Source of the DNA: Solimonas aquatica
GTDB lineage: Bacteria; Pseudomonadota; Gammaproteobacteria; Nevskiales; Nevskiaceae
Assembly (NCBI RefSeq): GCF_900111015.1
Contig: NZ_FOFS01000003.1
Span: 248,001-312,000 of the forward strand
DNA length: 64,000 nucleotides
Reading direction: 5' to 3'
Made by a program: the position numbers and the translations under genes. Numbering within the stretch: the first letter of the stretch is position 1; each line of letters opens with the position of its first letter. Under the pieces are notes generated by a model that was given only the letters and a program-made list of their open reading frames with translations, was not told the DNA's origin and made no database searches. This document shows, piece by piece, positions 1-9,056 of the stretch.

Positions 1-1239
1 GAATACACGCCCGAGACCACGCAGTGGCGTCTGGCCTTCCGCTCGCCCACGGTCACCGGCGTCAACGGCCGCCCCGGCGTGCCCAGCTACGTGGGCTATC
101 GCGGCATGACCGTGTTCCAGGCGCGCGGCGATGCCGAGCCCTGCCTGTATGTGGCCACCTGGTCGCCGCATCTGGCGCATTCGCCCGATCTGTTGCGCAC
201 CGAGGACGGGCAGACCTTCAAGCCGGTGAAGCGTCCGCCGTTCAATCCCACGGTGCGTTCCTTCCGTACCGTGCAGCCCTTCCAGGGCCGCGTGCATCTC
301 TCCGCCACCGCCACCGGCACTGCCAAGGGCTTCAATCAGGACCTCGCCTCCGAAGCGGTGATCTACTGCGCCGACGATCTGCTGGGCGACAGCTGGAAAG
401 CGGCCAGCGCCGACGGCTTCGGCAACAAGAACAATTCCACCGTGTTCGAGATGACCGTGTACGACGGCCATCTCTACGGCGGCACCGCCAACCCTTACAC
501 CGGCGGCGAGCTGTGGCGCACGCGTGGCGGCTCGCTGCCTTATGAATGGGAGCCGGTGATCACCGAAGGCGCCGACCGTGGCGTGCACAACGAAGTGGCC
601 GGCACGCTCTGCGAGTTCAAGGGCGCGCTGTATGTGGCCCTGGGCGTGATCAACGGCGGTTATCACCGTGCCTTCAAGATCGGCCCCGCTGCTGCGGAGA
701 TCATCCGCGTGTGGCCGGACAAGAGCTGGGATCTGATCATGGGCGAGGCGCGGCAGACGCGTCAGGGCCTGAAGTATCCGCTGTCCGGCATGACGCCCGG
801 CTTCGACAACATCTTCAACGGCTACGTCTGGCGCATGCATGTGCACGATGGCTGGCTGTACGCCGCGACCATGACCTGGGCCATGCTGCTGCCGTTCCTG
901 CCCACCTACGCCTGGCCGCCGGATGTCAGCGCCGTGCTGCGTCGCTGGGGCGTGAACCGCCTCACCGAAAGCGCCGGCTTTGAACTCTGGCGCACCAACG
1001 ACGGCATCCACTGGGAGCCGGTGACGCGCGACGGCTTCGGCAACAAGTACAACTGGGGCGGACGCACGTTTGCCTCCACGCCGCACGGCCTGTTCGTGGG
1101 CACCGCCAATCCCTTCGGGCCGCGCAGCGCGGTGCTGCGCGACAATCTCTGGCAATACGTCAACAACCCGCGCGGCGGCTGCGAAATCTGGCTGGGCAGC
1201 AAATCGCACGTGCACGAAAAACTGCTGGGTGAGGCGTGA
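1..1239 (+). CDS. Repeat-containing protein of unknown function (possibly beta-propeller), 5' end outside window
   Basis: The frame is open from the first base, so the N-terminus lies outside; at least 412 residues are present. I do not recognise a named family. The visible part repeats a unit: 'DGFGNK' occurs near in-window residues 138 and 344, 'GTANP' near 161 and 367, and 'ELWRT' or 'EIWLG' closes the units. Such Gly/Trp-rich repeats of 50-plus residues with 'LY-G-TANP' strands are typical of beta-propeller proteins, which is inference. A GTG at 79 could start an internal product, but coding-quality sequence continues upstream of it. The stop codon overlaps the GTG start of the downstream sulfotransferase (GTGA), so the two are probably translationally coupled and act together. 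Confidence 0.7.
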   Translation, partial: EYTPETTQWRLAFRSPTVTGVNGRPGVPSYVGYRGMTVFQARGDAEPCLYVATWSPHLAHSPDLLRTEDGQTFKPVKRPPFNPTVRSFRTVQPFQGRVHLSATATGTAKGFNQDLASEAVIYCADDLLGDSWKAASADGFGNKNNSTVFEMTVYDGHLYGGTANPYTGGELWRTRGGSLPYEWEPVITEGADRGVHNEVAGTLCEFKGALYVALGVINGGYHRAFKIGPAAAEIIRVWPDKSWDLIMGEARQTRQGLKYPLSGMTPGFDNIFNGYVWRMHVHDGWLYAATMTWAMLLPFLPTYAWPPDVSAVLRRWGVNRLTESAGFELWRTNDGIHWEPVTRDGFGNKYNWGGRTFASTPHGLFVGTANPFGPRSAVLRDNLWQYVNNPRGGCEIWLGSKSHVHEKLLGEA

Positions 1240-2117
1240 GACCCATCGTCATTCTCGCCGCGCCGTTCTCCGGTGCCTCCTGGCTGGCCGGTGTGCTCGG
1301 CACCCTGCATGGCGCCTGTGCCGTGCCGCAGCTGTTTCCGTATCTGGCCGACAACTGCGGCGAGCTGATGGAAATCTTCCGGCTGGGCCAGGACGAGCAC
1401 GGCGACGGTCTGCTGCGTCTGGTGGGCCAGCTCTACTGCGGCGGCCAGGACAGCGCCGCCATCGCCCGCGCGCAGCAATGGCTGCAGGCCCGCGAGCAGC
1501 GCAGCGTGGCCGAGGTGCTGGATGAAATCGCCGCCACCGTCGCGCCCGAGCGCCTGCTCTACGCCGACTGCGAGACGCCGCTGCGGCCCATCTACACGCG
1601 GCGCCTGCTGCGCATGCATCCCGAGGCCGATCTCGTGCATCTGGTGCGCCATCCCTGGTCGCAAGGCTGCCGCTTCGCCGCCTGGCTGCGCGAATGCATC
1701 TTCGTGCCCACGGACTTTCGCGACTATGCGCTGTTCCCGCCGTGCCCCGATCCGCAGATCGCCTGGCTGCGCGCCAATGAAAACATCGAGCGCCTGATCG
1801 CGCAGTGGCCGGCGGATCGCGTGCACCGCGTGCGCAGCGAGGATCTGGACCACGATCTGCAAGGCAGCGTGGACCGGCTGGCCATGCGTCTGGGCCTCAG
1901 CGGACGCGTGGGGGATCCCTCACGCTGGCCCTACGCACAGCGCGGCTGCCGCGAAGCCCCCGGCGGCCTGGAAGCCGATGTCTGGGCCGATATTCCCGAA
2001 GCGGACGAGCGGCTCGCCACGCAGCTGAGCATGAGCGCACCGCTGCCCTGGCGCCCCGATGGCGCCAGCTTTGCCGAAGAAGTGAAGGCGCTGGCGCGCC
2101 GCTACGGCTACGAATAA
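1236..2117 (+). CDS. Sulfotransferase family protein
   Basis: This 293-residue protein has the two PAPS-binding signatures of sulfotransferases. The 5'-phosphosulfate loop is near the N-terminus (APFSGASWLAGVL, residues ~9-21). The 3'-phosphate motif follows in mid-protein (LVHLVRHPWSQG), equivalent to the family's RDPRDV..S region. The family transfers sulfate from PAPS to a hydroxyl or amine acceptor; nothing in the sequence shows which acceptor. The GTG start lies inside the stop codon of the preceding repeat protein, so translation is probably coupled. No PAPS-synthesis genes lie nearby. A distant aryl- or lipid-modifying role is possible but unsupported. Confidence 0.75.
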   Translation: MRPIVILAAPFSGASWLAGVLGTLHGACAVPQLFPYLADNCGELMEIFRLGQDEHGDGLLRLVGQLYCGGQDSAAIARAQQWLQAREQRSVAEVLDEIAATVAPERLLYADCETPLRPIYTRRLLRMHPEADLVHLVRHPWSQGCRFAAWLRECIFVPTDFRDYALFPPCPDPQIAWLRANENIERLIAQWPADRVHRVRSEDLDHDLQGSVDRLAMRLGLSGRVGDPSRWPYAQRGCREAPGGLEADVWADIPEADERLATQLSMSAPLPWRPDGASFAEEVKALARRYGYE

Positions 2118-2233
2118 GCACTGGGCCTCAAGCATCCGGTCGCCGTACATCCGGCACCGGGATGTGCCGACGCAAATCAGGCGCGCTTGAACGAGCGATT
2201 TACGCGAGCGCAGAAAAGCCGCGCCTTCCCGAA

Positions 2234-2251
2234 GTGACATGCAAATGTCAC
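2234..2251. promoter_or_regulatory. 18-bp inverted repeat upstream of the efflux promoter
   Basis: GTGACAT and ATGTCAC form perfect 7-bp arms around a GCAA spacer, about 96 bp upstream of the efflux -35 box. The position suits an activator site, but no regulator is identified. A weaker hairpin (ACATCC/GGATGT, 2147-2165) follows the sulfotransferase stop and may help end that transcript. The rest of 2118-2346 shows nothing further. Confidence 0.4.
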
Positions 2252-2346
2252 GGACGAGCTGTTACATCACCTCGTAGGCGTAAGAACTTATCCGGGAATT
2301 GCGCGCGCTTGCGCTGCCGCCACTCGCCTTCTTTCACCGGCGTCTC

Positions 2347-2376
2347 TTGACAAGAGATGTTACCGATCAGTAACGT
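2347..2376 (+). promoter_or_regulatory. sigma70-type promoter of the RND efflux genes
   Basis: A consensus -35 box TTGACA (2347-2352) is followed after 18 bp by a weak -10 box TAACGT (2371-2376). The first operator palindrome lies in the spacer, so a bound repressor would block RNA polymerase. The expected 5' leader is about 130 nt. Confidence 0.55.
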
Positions 2377-2401
2377 AATCGAACGTTACCGATCGGTAAC
2401 G
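2358..2401. promoter_or_regulatory. Tandem TetR-type operator palindromes
   Basis: Two near-identical palindromes lie 26 bp apart centre to centre. The downstream one, CGTTACCGATCGGTAACG (2384-2401), is a perfect 18-bp palindrome. The upstream one (2359-2374) differs at one position (CAG for CGG). GTTAC..GTAAC half-sites of this size are typical of TetR-family repressors of efflux operons, which is family knowledge. No TetR gene lies next to them, so the regulator must be encoded elsewhere. Confidence 0.65.
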
Positions 2402-2511
2402 CAAGCGGCTTCTTCCCGTTCCGGCGCAGACTTTGACTGGATGGCAGGGGAAAACCGCAGCCCATTCCCCTGTGTGCTCCCCCGGGCACACCGCTTGCCG
2501 GAGACGCGCGC

Positions 2512-3732
2512 ATGAGTTCGCAAGCCCGTTCCTTCATCGACCGCGTCATGAATAATGCAGTCTTCGAGCTGCTGCCGTTGGCCCTGTCGGTGCTTGCCGC
2601 CGCCGGCCTGTCCGCCTGCCAGTCTCAGGCCGATGCCGCGCCGGCACCCGCGGCGACGGAAGTCACGGTGCGTGCCGCCGTGCAGCAGCAGATCGTCGAT
2701 TGGGATCACTACACCGGCCGCTTCGAAGCCGCGCAGCGTGTGGAGCTGCGGCCGCGTGTCACCGGCTATATCGACCGCATCGCCTTCGATGAAGGCACGA
2801 TCGTCATGAGAGGTGAACTGCTGTTCCAGATCGACCCGCGGCCGTACCGGGCGCGGCTTGATCAGGCCGAGGCCGAACTGGCGCGCGCCCTGGCTCAAAG
2901 CGAGCTTGCCGAAAGCGAATCGGCCCGCGCCAGGGATCTCTGGCAAGAGCACGCCATCTCCAGGGAACAGTATGACGCGCGGGTGAGCAATCGCGGACAG
3001 ATGACGGCCGGACTGCGCGCCGCGCGCGCCGCCGTCGAAGCGGCGCGGCTCGATCTCGATTTCACGCGCGTCACTGCGCCGATCGACGGCCGCGTTTCAC
3101 GTGCCGCCGTCACCGCCGGCAACTACGTGGCAGCCGGCCAGACGGTGCTGACCTCGGTGGTCTCCGTCGATCCGATTTACGTCTACTTTGACAGCGACGA
3201 GCAGAGTTATCTGAAGTACGCGGGGCAGGCGAGCCGGGGCGAACGGCTGAGCGAGCGCGAAGCTGCGCTGCCGGTGTTTGTCGGTCTCGCCAACGAAGAC
3301 GGCTTTCCGCATGCCGGCAGGATCGACTTCATCGACAACGCGCTCGATCCGCAAACCGGCACGATCCGCGCGCGCGCCGTGCTGCCGAATCCGGACGGCC
3401 GCTTCACGCCAGGTCTGTTCGCCCGCCTGCAGCTGGTCGGCAGCGGTCGCTACGCGGCGACGCTGCTCGACGAGCGCGCCATCGGTACTGATCAGAGCAG
3501 GAAATTCGTCTATGTCGTCAATGCGCAGAACAAGGTCGAGTATCGCGCGGTAGCGCTGGGCGGCGTCCACGACGGCTTGCGCGTGATCCGCAACGGCGTG
3601 AAACCCGGCGAGCGCGTGATCGTCGCCGGCCAGCAGCGTGTACAGCCTGGTGCCGCCGTCACTGCCAGGATCGAAGCCGCGCCTCAGCCAAGCGCCGATG
3701 CGCGCGAGGCAACGGCTTTCGCCGTCAATTGA
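2512..3732 (+). CDS. RND efflux periplasmic adaptor subunit (MexE/AcrA type)
   Basis: This 406-residue membrane fusion protein links the inner-membrane pump to an outer-membrane channel. The N-terminus is a lipoprotein signal: hydrophobic ELLPLALSVLAAAGLSAC with the lipidated Cys at residue 36. A barrel-sandwich/lipoyl half motif (VELRPRVTGYIDRIAF), an alpha-helical hairpin (~100-160), the second lipoyl half (TAPIDGRVSRAAVTAGNYV) and the beta-barrel follow. The wording of these blocks is closest to MexE of MexEF-OprN. The ATG at 2512 has GGAGA eight bases upstream; the in-frame ATG at 2548 has none. The downstream pump gene is separated by 142 bp. Expression is probably controlled by the TetR-type operators upstream. 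Confidence 0.9.
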   Translation: MSSQARSFIDRVMNNAVFELLPLALSVLAAAGLSACQSQADAAPAPAATEVTVRAAVQQQIVDWDHYTGRFEAAQRVELRPRVTGYIDRIAFDEGTIVMRGELLFQIDPRPYRARLDQAEAELARALAQSELAESESARARDLWQEHAISREQYDARVSNRGQMTAGLRAARAAVEAARLDLDFTRVTAPIDGRVSRAAVTAGNYVAAGQTVLTSVVSVDPIYVYFDSDEQSYLKYAGQASRGERLSEREAALPVFVGLANEDGFPHAGRIDFIDNALDPQTGTIRARAVLPNPDGRFTPGLFARLQLVGSGRYAATLLDERAIGTDQSRKFVYVVNAQNKVEYRAVALGGVHDGLRVIRNGVKPGERVIVAGQQRVQPGAAVTARIEAAPQPSADAREATAFAVN

Positions 3733-3874
3733 ACGGATGCGTGGACGGGTGTTGCCGCCGCCTGCGCATTGACACCATGCGCTGGTGTCGCGTGGTCGGG
3801 ACGGCATCGCGGAATGGTTTTATCGCAGCGTGCTTGGCGATGACGGTGTGCGCAGAGGACTTCCAGGGCTTGCC

Positions 3875-6800
3875 ATGAAACTGACTCACTTCTTCATCGA
3901 GCGGCCGATTTTCGCCGGTGTGCTCTCTTTCCTGGTCTTCGTCGCCGGCCTCATCGCGGTCTTCCGTCTGCCGATCTCCGAACTGCCGCAGGTGGTGCCG
4001 CCGACCGTCGTCGTCACCGCAAGCTATCCGGGCGCCACGGCACAAACGCTGTCCGAGACGATTGCGACGCCGCTGGAGCAGGAGATCGTCGGTGTCGAGG
4101 ACATGCTGTACATGAATTCGCAGGCGCAGCAGGACGGCACCTTGCAGCTGACGGTGACCTTCAAGCTCGGCACCGATGTGGACCGCGCGCAGGTGCAGGT
4201 GCAGAACCGCGTCGCGCAGGCGCTGCCACGCCTGCCGGAAGAAGTGCGCAACGCCGGCGTGACGACGCGCAAGAGTTCGCCAAACCTGACCATGGTGGTG
4301 CATCTGTACTCGCCGGACAGCCGTTACGACGGCCTCTATCTGCGCAACTATGCCGTGATCCAGGTGCGCGACCGTCTTGCGCGCCTGCCGGGCGCCGGCG
4401 ATGTACGCATCTTCGGAGCCGGCGACTACGCCATGCGTCTGTGGCTCGATCCGCAGAAACTCGCTGCGCGCGATCTCACCGTCGATGACGTGGTCGGAGC
4501 GGTGCGTGAACAGAACGTGCAGGTTGCGGCCGGTAGCGTCGGCGCGCCGCCGCTGGACAATAATCCGGCTTTCCAGCTGGCGATCGACGCACGCGGCCGT
4601 CTGCAGGACGAGCGCCAGTTCGGCGATATCGTGATCAAGACTGGCGCCGACGGCGAGCTTGCGCGCCTCTCCGACGTGGCACGCATCGAATTGGGCGCGG
4701 GCGAGTATGCACTGCGTTCGCTGCTGGATAACCGATCGGCGGTTGCGCTGCCGGTGTTCCTGCAGCCGGGCGCCAACGCGCTCGAACTCGCCGACGGCGT
4801 GCGCGCGACGATGGCCGAGCTGAAGAAGCAGTTTCCGCAAGGTGTCGACTATTCGATCATCTATGATCCGACGGTATTCGTGCGCCAGTCGATCCACGCG
4901 GTCATCGAAACACTGCTCGAAGCCCTGCTGCTGGTGGTCCTCGTCGTGGTACTGTTCCTGCAGACTTGGCGCGCGGCGCTGATTCCCATCATCGCCGTGC
5001 CGGTCGCCATCGTCGGCAGCTTCGCGGCGATGTCCGCGTTCGGGTTTTCGATCAACACGCTGACCCTGTTCGGGCTGGTGCTCGCGGTGGGCATCGTCGT
5101 GGACGACGCCATCGTCGTGGTCGAGAACATCGAGCGCGGCATTGCTGAAGGTCTCACGCCGCGCGCGGCGGCGCACCGCTCGATGGACGAGGTGGCCGGG
5201 CCTATCATCGCGATCTCGCTGGTGCTGTGCGCGGTGTTCGTGCCGCCGGCCTTCGTCGGCGGCTTCAACGGCCAGTTCTACCGGCAGTTCGCGCTGGTGA
5301 TCGCGTTCGCGTCGATCATCTCGGCCTTTAACTCGCTGACATTGTCGCCGGCGCTCGCGGCGCTGCTGCTGCGCCGGCATGACGAAGCGCCGGATCGTCC
5401 GCAGCGCGTCATCGACGCCGCGCTCGGCTGGCTGTTCCGCCCGTTCAATCGCGCGTTCGCCATGGGCGCCGGGGGATACCAACGCGGCGTACGCAAGGTG
5501 TTGCGACTCACCGCGCTGAGCCTGCTCGTCTACGGCGGGCTGGTGCTGCTGACGGGCATCGGCTTCGTGAAAGCGCCGGACGGATTCATCCCGTCGCAGG
5601 ACAAGGGCTATCTGGTGACCGTGATCCAGCTGCCGCCGGGCTCATCGATCGAGCGCACCGAGGCGGTCGTCAAGCGCGTGGGCGAGATTGGCTTGACACA
5701 GGCCGGCATCGAACATGCCGTACAGTTCCCAGGACTGTCGATCAATGGCTTCACCCGTTCCTCGGATGCGGCGGTGGTGTTTTTTCCGCTCAAGGACTTC
5801 AACGAGCGCGGGAGTCTGCGCGGTCCGCAGATCGCCGCGCAGCTGAACCAGAAACTGGGTCAGATCGATGACGCCCTGGTGATCGCGGTGCTGCCGCCGG
5901 CCATTCTCGGCCTCGGCACGTCCGGCGGCTTCAAGGCGCGTCTCGTCGATCGCAGCAATGCCGGGCCGGCCGCGCTGTACGACATGACGCAGGCTTTTGT
6001 CGGCAAGCTGCGGCAGACGCCGGAGCTGGCGCGCGTGTTCTCGACGTATGACGTCAATGCGCCGCAGCTGTACGCCGATATCGACCGCGTCAAGGCCAAG
6101 CGCCTGGGCATCGATCTCGACACGGTGTTCCGCACCATGCAGATTTATCTCGGCTCCTATTACATCAACGACTTCAACGAATTCGGCCGTACCTTCCGCG
6201 TCATTGCGCAGGCCGATGGGCATTACCGTGGGCAGCCGCAGGATGCGCTGTTGCTGAAGACGCGCAACGCCGAAGGCGAGATGGTGCCGCTCGGTTCGAT
6301 CCTGAGGCTCAAGGAAACCTTCGGTCCGAACATGGTCGAGCGCTATGACGGCTTTCCCAGCGCCGACATCAACGGCGGTCCGGCGCCGGGCTACAGTTCC
6401 GGGCAGGCAATGGCGGCGCTGGAGCGTGTCGCACGGGAAGCGCTGCCGCCAGGGGCGGGGATCGAATGGACGGAACTGGCATTGCAGCAGATCGGCGCGG
6501 CGCAGGCGCTCGCCATCGTGCTGCCGATCGCCGTGCTGTTCGTGTTCCTCGTGCTCGCCGCGCAGTACGAGAGCCTGGTGTTGCCACTGGCGGTGATCCT
6601 GATCGTGCCGATGACGCTGTTGTCGGCGCTCGCCGGCGTCTTCTTGATTAAGGGCGAGATCAACATCTTTACGCAGATCGGCCTGTTCGTGCTGGTGGGC
6701 CTTGCCGCGAAGAACGCGATTCTCATCGTCGAGTTTGCGCGCGAACTGGAGTCGCGCGGCATGGCGACGCTGGAGGCGGCTCTGGAGGCTTGCCGCCTGC

Positions 6801-7051
6801 GTCTGCGGCCGATCCTGATGACTTCGTTCGCCTTCATCTTCGGCGTGCTGCCGCTGGCAGTGGCGAGCGGCGCCGGCGCCGAGATGCGCCAGGCGATGGG
6901 TATCGCGGTGTTCTTCGGCATGATCGGCGTGACCTTCTTCGGCCTGTTCTTCACGCCGCTGTTCTACGTGGTGCTGCGCCGGCTCGCGCAGCGCCGCGCG
7001 CCGGCCGCTCCGTCTTCGATGCACGTCGCCGAAGCCGAAGGCTCGCGCTGA
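3875..7051 (+). CDS. RND efflux permease (MexF/AcrB type, HAE1 family)
   Basis: This 1058-residue inner-membrane proton/drug antiporter exports hydrophobic compounds through the adaptor. The start MKLTHFFIERPIFA is the family's canonical N-terminus, so the 30 codons open upstream (from 3785) are rejected. The proton-relay Asp pair is in TM4 (GIVVDDAIVVVENIE, Asp ~410-411) and the Lys in TM10 (GLAAKNAILIVEFA, Lys ~946). Length matches MexF (about 1060). It is read with the adaptor upstream. No outer-membrane factor gene follows; the next gene is on the other strand. The pump must therefore borrow an OprN/TolC-like channel encoded elsewhere. A GGCGGC/GCCGCC hairpin at 7077-7097 without a T-run may weaken read-through. 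Confidence 0.93.
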   Translation: MKLTHFFIERPIFAGVLSFLVFVAGLIAVFRLPISELPQVVPPTVVVTASYPGATAQTLSETIATPLEQEIVGVEDMLYMNSQAQQDGTLQLTVTFKLGTDVDRAQVQVQNRVAQALPRLPEEVRNAGVTTRKSSPNLTMVVHLYSPDSRYDGLYLRNYAVIQVRDRLARLPGAGDVRIFGAGDYAMRLWLDPQKLAARDLTVDDVVGAVREQNVQVAAGSVGAPPLDNNPAFQLAIDARGRLQDERQFGDIVIKTGADGELARLSDVARIELGAGEYALRSLLDNRSAVALPVFLQPGANALELADGVRATMAELKKQFPQGVDYSIIYDPTVFVRQSIHAVIETLLEALLLVVLVVVLFLQTWRAALIPIIAVPVAIVGSFAAMSAFGFSINTLTLFGLVLAVGIVVDDAIVVVENIERGIAEGLTPRAAAHRSMDEVAGPIIAISLVLCAVFVPPAFVGGFNGQFYRQFALVIAFASIISAFNSLTLSPALAALLLRRHDEAPDRPQRVIDAALGWLFRPFNRAFAMGAGGYQRGVRKVLRLTALSLLVYGGLVLLTGIGFVKAPDGFIPSQDKGYLVTVIQLPPGSSIERTEAVVKRVGEIGLTQAGIEHAVQFPGLSINGFTRSSDAAVVFFPLKDFNERGSLRGPQIAAQLNQKLGQIDDALVIAVLPPAILGLGTSGGFKARLVDRSNAGPAALYDMTQAFVGKLRQTPELARVFSTYDVNAPQLYADIDRVKAKRLGIDLDTVFRTMQIYLGSYYINDFNEFGRTFRVIAQADGHYRGQPQDALLLKTRNAEGEMVPLGSILRLKETFGPNMVERYDGFPSADINGGPAPGYSSGQAMAALERVAREALPPGAGIEWTELALQQIGAAQALAIVLPIAVLFVFLVLAAQYESLVLPLAVILIVPMTLLSALAGVFLIKGEINIFTQIGLFVLVGLAAKNAILIVEFARELESRGMATLEAALEACRLRLRPILMTSFAFIFGVLPLAVASGAGAEMRQAMGIAVFFGMIGVTFFGLFFTPLFYVVLRRLAQRRAPAAPSSMHVAEAEGSR

Positions 7052-7195
7052 ATGACAAACTGCACGGCAGGATGACGGCGGCGGCGCGTGAGCCGCCTTC
7101 CCATCAAGCTCGGCTCCGGCCTAGGTCCGGTGATCCAGCCTCGGCCATCGTTAGGCAAAGCTTGCCATGGTGAGGCCAGAGCTTGAGGAGGTGAG

Positions 7196-8089
7196 TCATG
7201 CCGGCAGAGGGCTGCCCAGCGCATCTTTCAAGAAAGCCAGCTGGTCCTCGATGATGGTGCTGAACATCGGCTCCACATAAGGCTGGAAGTGCCCCGTGTC
7301 ATAGCGCTTGAGCGTGACATTGCGCAGGCCGCGTGCGGCGGCGATGGCGGGCGCAGCCGGCGTGGTGAGGTCGCGGTCGCCCACCTGCAGCAGCACCGGC
7401 ATCTTCAGTTTGCGCAAGGCCGTGACCGGCGAATACAGACCGATCTGCAGGGCAAAGCGCGCCGACACGCGGCGGTCCAGCACCTGCCCCGCCGGCATGA
7501 GATTCAGATAGCCCTCCGACTCGCCCGGCGCCGTCATCAGCGCCAGCTCGCCGGGCCCGCCGCTGGACGGAATGTAATGCGGCGACAAGCCGACGATGGC
7601 GCGCGCCAGGTCATAGCTGCCATGCAGCGAGAGCTGCAGGATCTTGCCCAGGCTGTTCAGGCGCAGCGAAGCCGGCCCGCTCAGATGCGGCACCTGCGCA
7701 ATCACCGCCGCGATGTTCGCAGCCTCGGACGCCACCTTCAGTACATGTCCACCGCTGAGCGAGGAGCCCCACAACACCACGCGGCCGGCATCCACGCCCG
7801 GCAGCGTGCGCGCGTACGCGATGGCGCGATGCCAGTCCTCGTGCTGCAGCCGGATATCCAGCAGCTGGCGCGGTTCGCCCTCGCTGTCGCCGAAATGGCG
7901 GTAGTCGAACACCAGACAGGCATAGCCCGCCGCGCAGAAGCGCTCCGCGTAGGCGTCCAGGCGCATCTGCCGCACCGCGCCCAGGCCGTGCGCCAACACC
8001 ACCACCGGCGCAGGCGTCTGGGTGGCAGGCTGATAGAACCAGGCTGCGCAGCGCAGGCCTTCCGAAATGAAGCTGAGCTCGCTACGCAT
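7196..8089 (-). CDS. Alpha/beta hydrolase
   Basis: This 297-residue serine hydrolase has the classic fold landmarks. The oxyanion region is VVLAHGLGAVRQ. The nucleophile elbow is LWGSSLSGGH (G-S-S-x-S-G, Ser in the middle). The Asp is in LLQVGDRDLTTPA and the C-terminal His in YDTGHFQPY. I chose the ATG of MRSELSFISEG rather than the upstream ATG eight codons earlier, because homologous-looking sequence begins there. There is no signal peptide, so it is cytoplasmic. Substrate is unknown. It runs toward the efflux operon and follows the FMN-reductase gene by about 110 bp, possibly on one transcript. Confidence 0.8.
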   Translation of the reverse strand: MRSELSFISEGLRCAAWFYQPATQTPAPVVVLAHGLGAVRQMRLDAYAERFCAAGYACLVFDYRHFGDSEGEPRQLLDIRLQHEDWHRAIAYARTLPGVDAGRVVLWGSSLSGGHVLKVASEAANIAAVIAQVPHLSGPASLRLNSLGKILQLSLHGSYDLARAIVGLSPHYIPSSGGPGELALMTAPGESEGYLNLMPAGQVLDRRVSARFALQIGLYSPVTALRKLKMPVLLQVGDRDLTTPAAPAIAAARGLRNVTLKRYDTGHFQPYVEPMFSTIIEDQLAFLKDALGSPLPA

Positions 8090-8201
8090 GGTCTTCCCCG
8101 AGTGCTGGATCAAAGCGCGTTTTTACCACAGGCTGCTCGGTTCGCTCACCTCGCCACCGGCTGCGCCGAAGGCACCGCGCAACCAGGGCGCAGCCGCCGC
8201 C

Positions 8202-8723
8202 TCAAGCCCGCACCGCGTCCAGCAACTGCCGCAGCGCCTCGCTCAGACGCTGCGAGATTTCGGGCGAGTGCACCATGCCCTCCGCATCGAGTCCGGAGCC
8301 GAGCACCGGTACGGTGAGGGACGCGGGCTCGATCAGGCGCGCCGACATCGTGCGCAACACCTCGCGCAAGGCAGCATCGGCATGCTGCGCGCGCGGCGAG
8401 GCGTTCAGCACCGCCACCGGCTTGAACGCAAAGCGCTCGTCGCTGACCAGCCAGTCGAGTGCGTTTTTCATGACGCCGGTGATGCCGTGCGCATATTCGG
8501 GGCTGGCAATCAGCAAGGCATCGGCCTGGGCCACCGCGTCACGAAAGCGGATGACGCTACCCGGCGCCGTCGGCTCAAGGTCGGGATTGAACAGGGGCAA
8601 ATCGCCCAGCCCCGTGTAGATCTGCAGGCGCGTCTGCGCAGGCATCAGGCGCGACGCCGCGTGCAGCAAGGCGGTGTTGAAAGACGCGGCGCGCAGGCTT
8701 CCGCAGAGGCCGAGGATGTTCAT
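8202..8723 (-). CDS. NAD(P)H-dependent FMN reductase
   Basis: This 173-residue flavodoxin-like protein begins MNILGLCGSLRAASFN, the signature phosphate-binding loop of NADPH-dependent FMN reductases (GSLR..S.N). SPEYAHGITGVMKNALDWL matches the family's SPEYN..I.G.LKNAIDW block. It probably reduces FMN or quinones/azo compounds with NAD(P)H in the cytoplasm. An in-frame ATG 48 codons upstream exists, but the added sequence is low-complexity and unlike the family. It lies just upstream of the alpha/beta hydrolase on the same strand. Confidence 0.85.
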   Translation of the reverse strand: MNILGLCGSLRAASFNTALLHAASRLMPAQTRLQIYTGLGDLPLFNPDLEPTAPGSVIRFRDAVAQADALLIASPEYAHGITGVMKNALDWLVSDERFAFKPVAVLNASPRAQHADAALREVLRTMSARLIEPASLTVPVLGSGLDAEGMVHSPEISQRLSEALRQLLDAVRA

Positions 8724-9056
8724 GTCGGGGGTGAGTGCTGGCTGTGTTCGCTGCTTTGGTGTTGCCTCTGTGAAGTATGAACGACTGAACATCGCTGCTT
8801 GAATCCTCGGCATAGCGGCAGCCTGTGTCCATGACACGCCGGCAGTCGGGTCGGATACTGCAGCCACGGCGGCTTACGGCGCTATCGCGCCTAACCCGCC
8901 CTATGGACGAAGCACTGCCGGCGCGGCCGGGCAGAGTCATGGTGCGCAAGGGGCTCTTGGCGAGCGCAGATGAAGATCGGCGCAGCGCCGCTCGCCACGC
9001 CATGCGCCGGCATGCGGCCGGCACGAAGACACGGCGGGACCGGATCGCTGCGGGCT
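8724..9056. other. Gene-free stretch between FMN reductase and AI-2E permease
   Basis: This 333-bp interval separates two minus-strand genes. It should hold the FMN-reductase promoter (a weak TTCAAG / CATACT pair with 18-bp spacing is read on the minus strand near 8760-8805). No RNA gene, repeat or convincing small gene is seen; short open frames here have non-coding composition. Confidence 0.4.

Noticed and set aside
3725-5482. A 585-codon open frame opposite the RND permease, and similar long frames opposite the DUF1302 and ceramidase genes
   Set aside because: They are all antisense to genes with well-defined families and have the Arg/His/Gln-rich composition of shadows.
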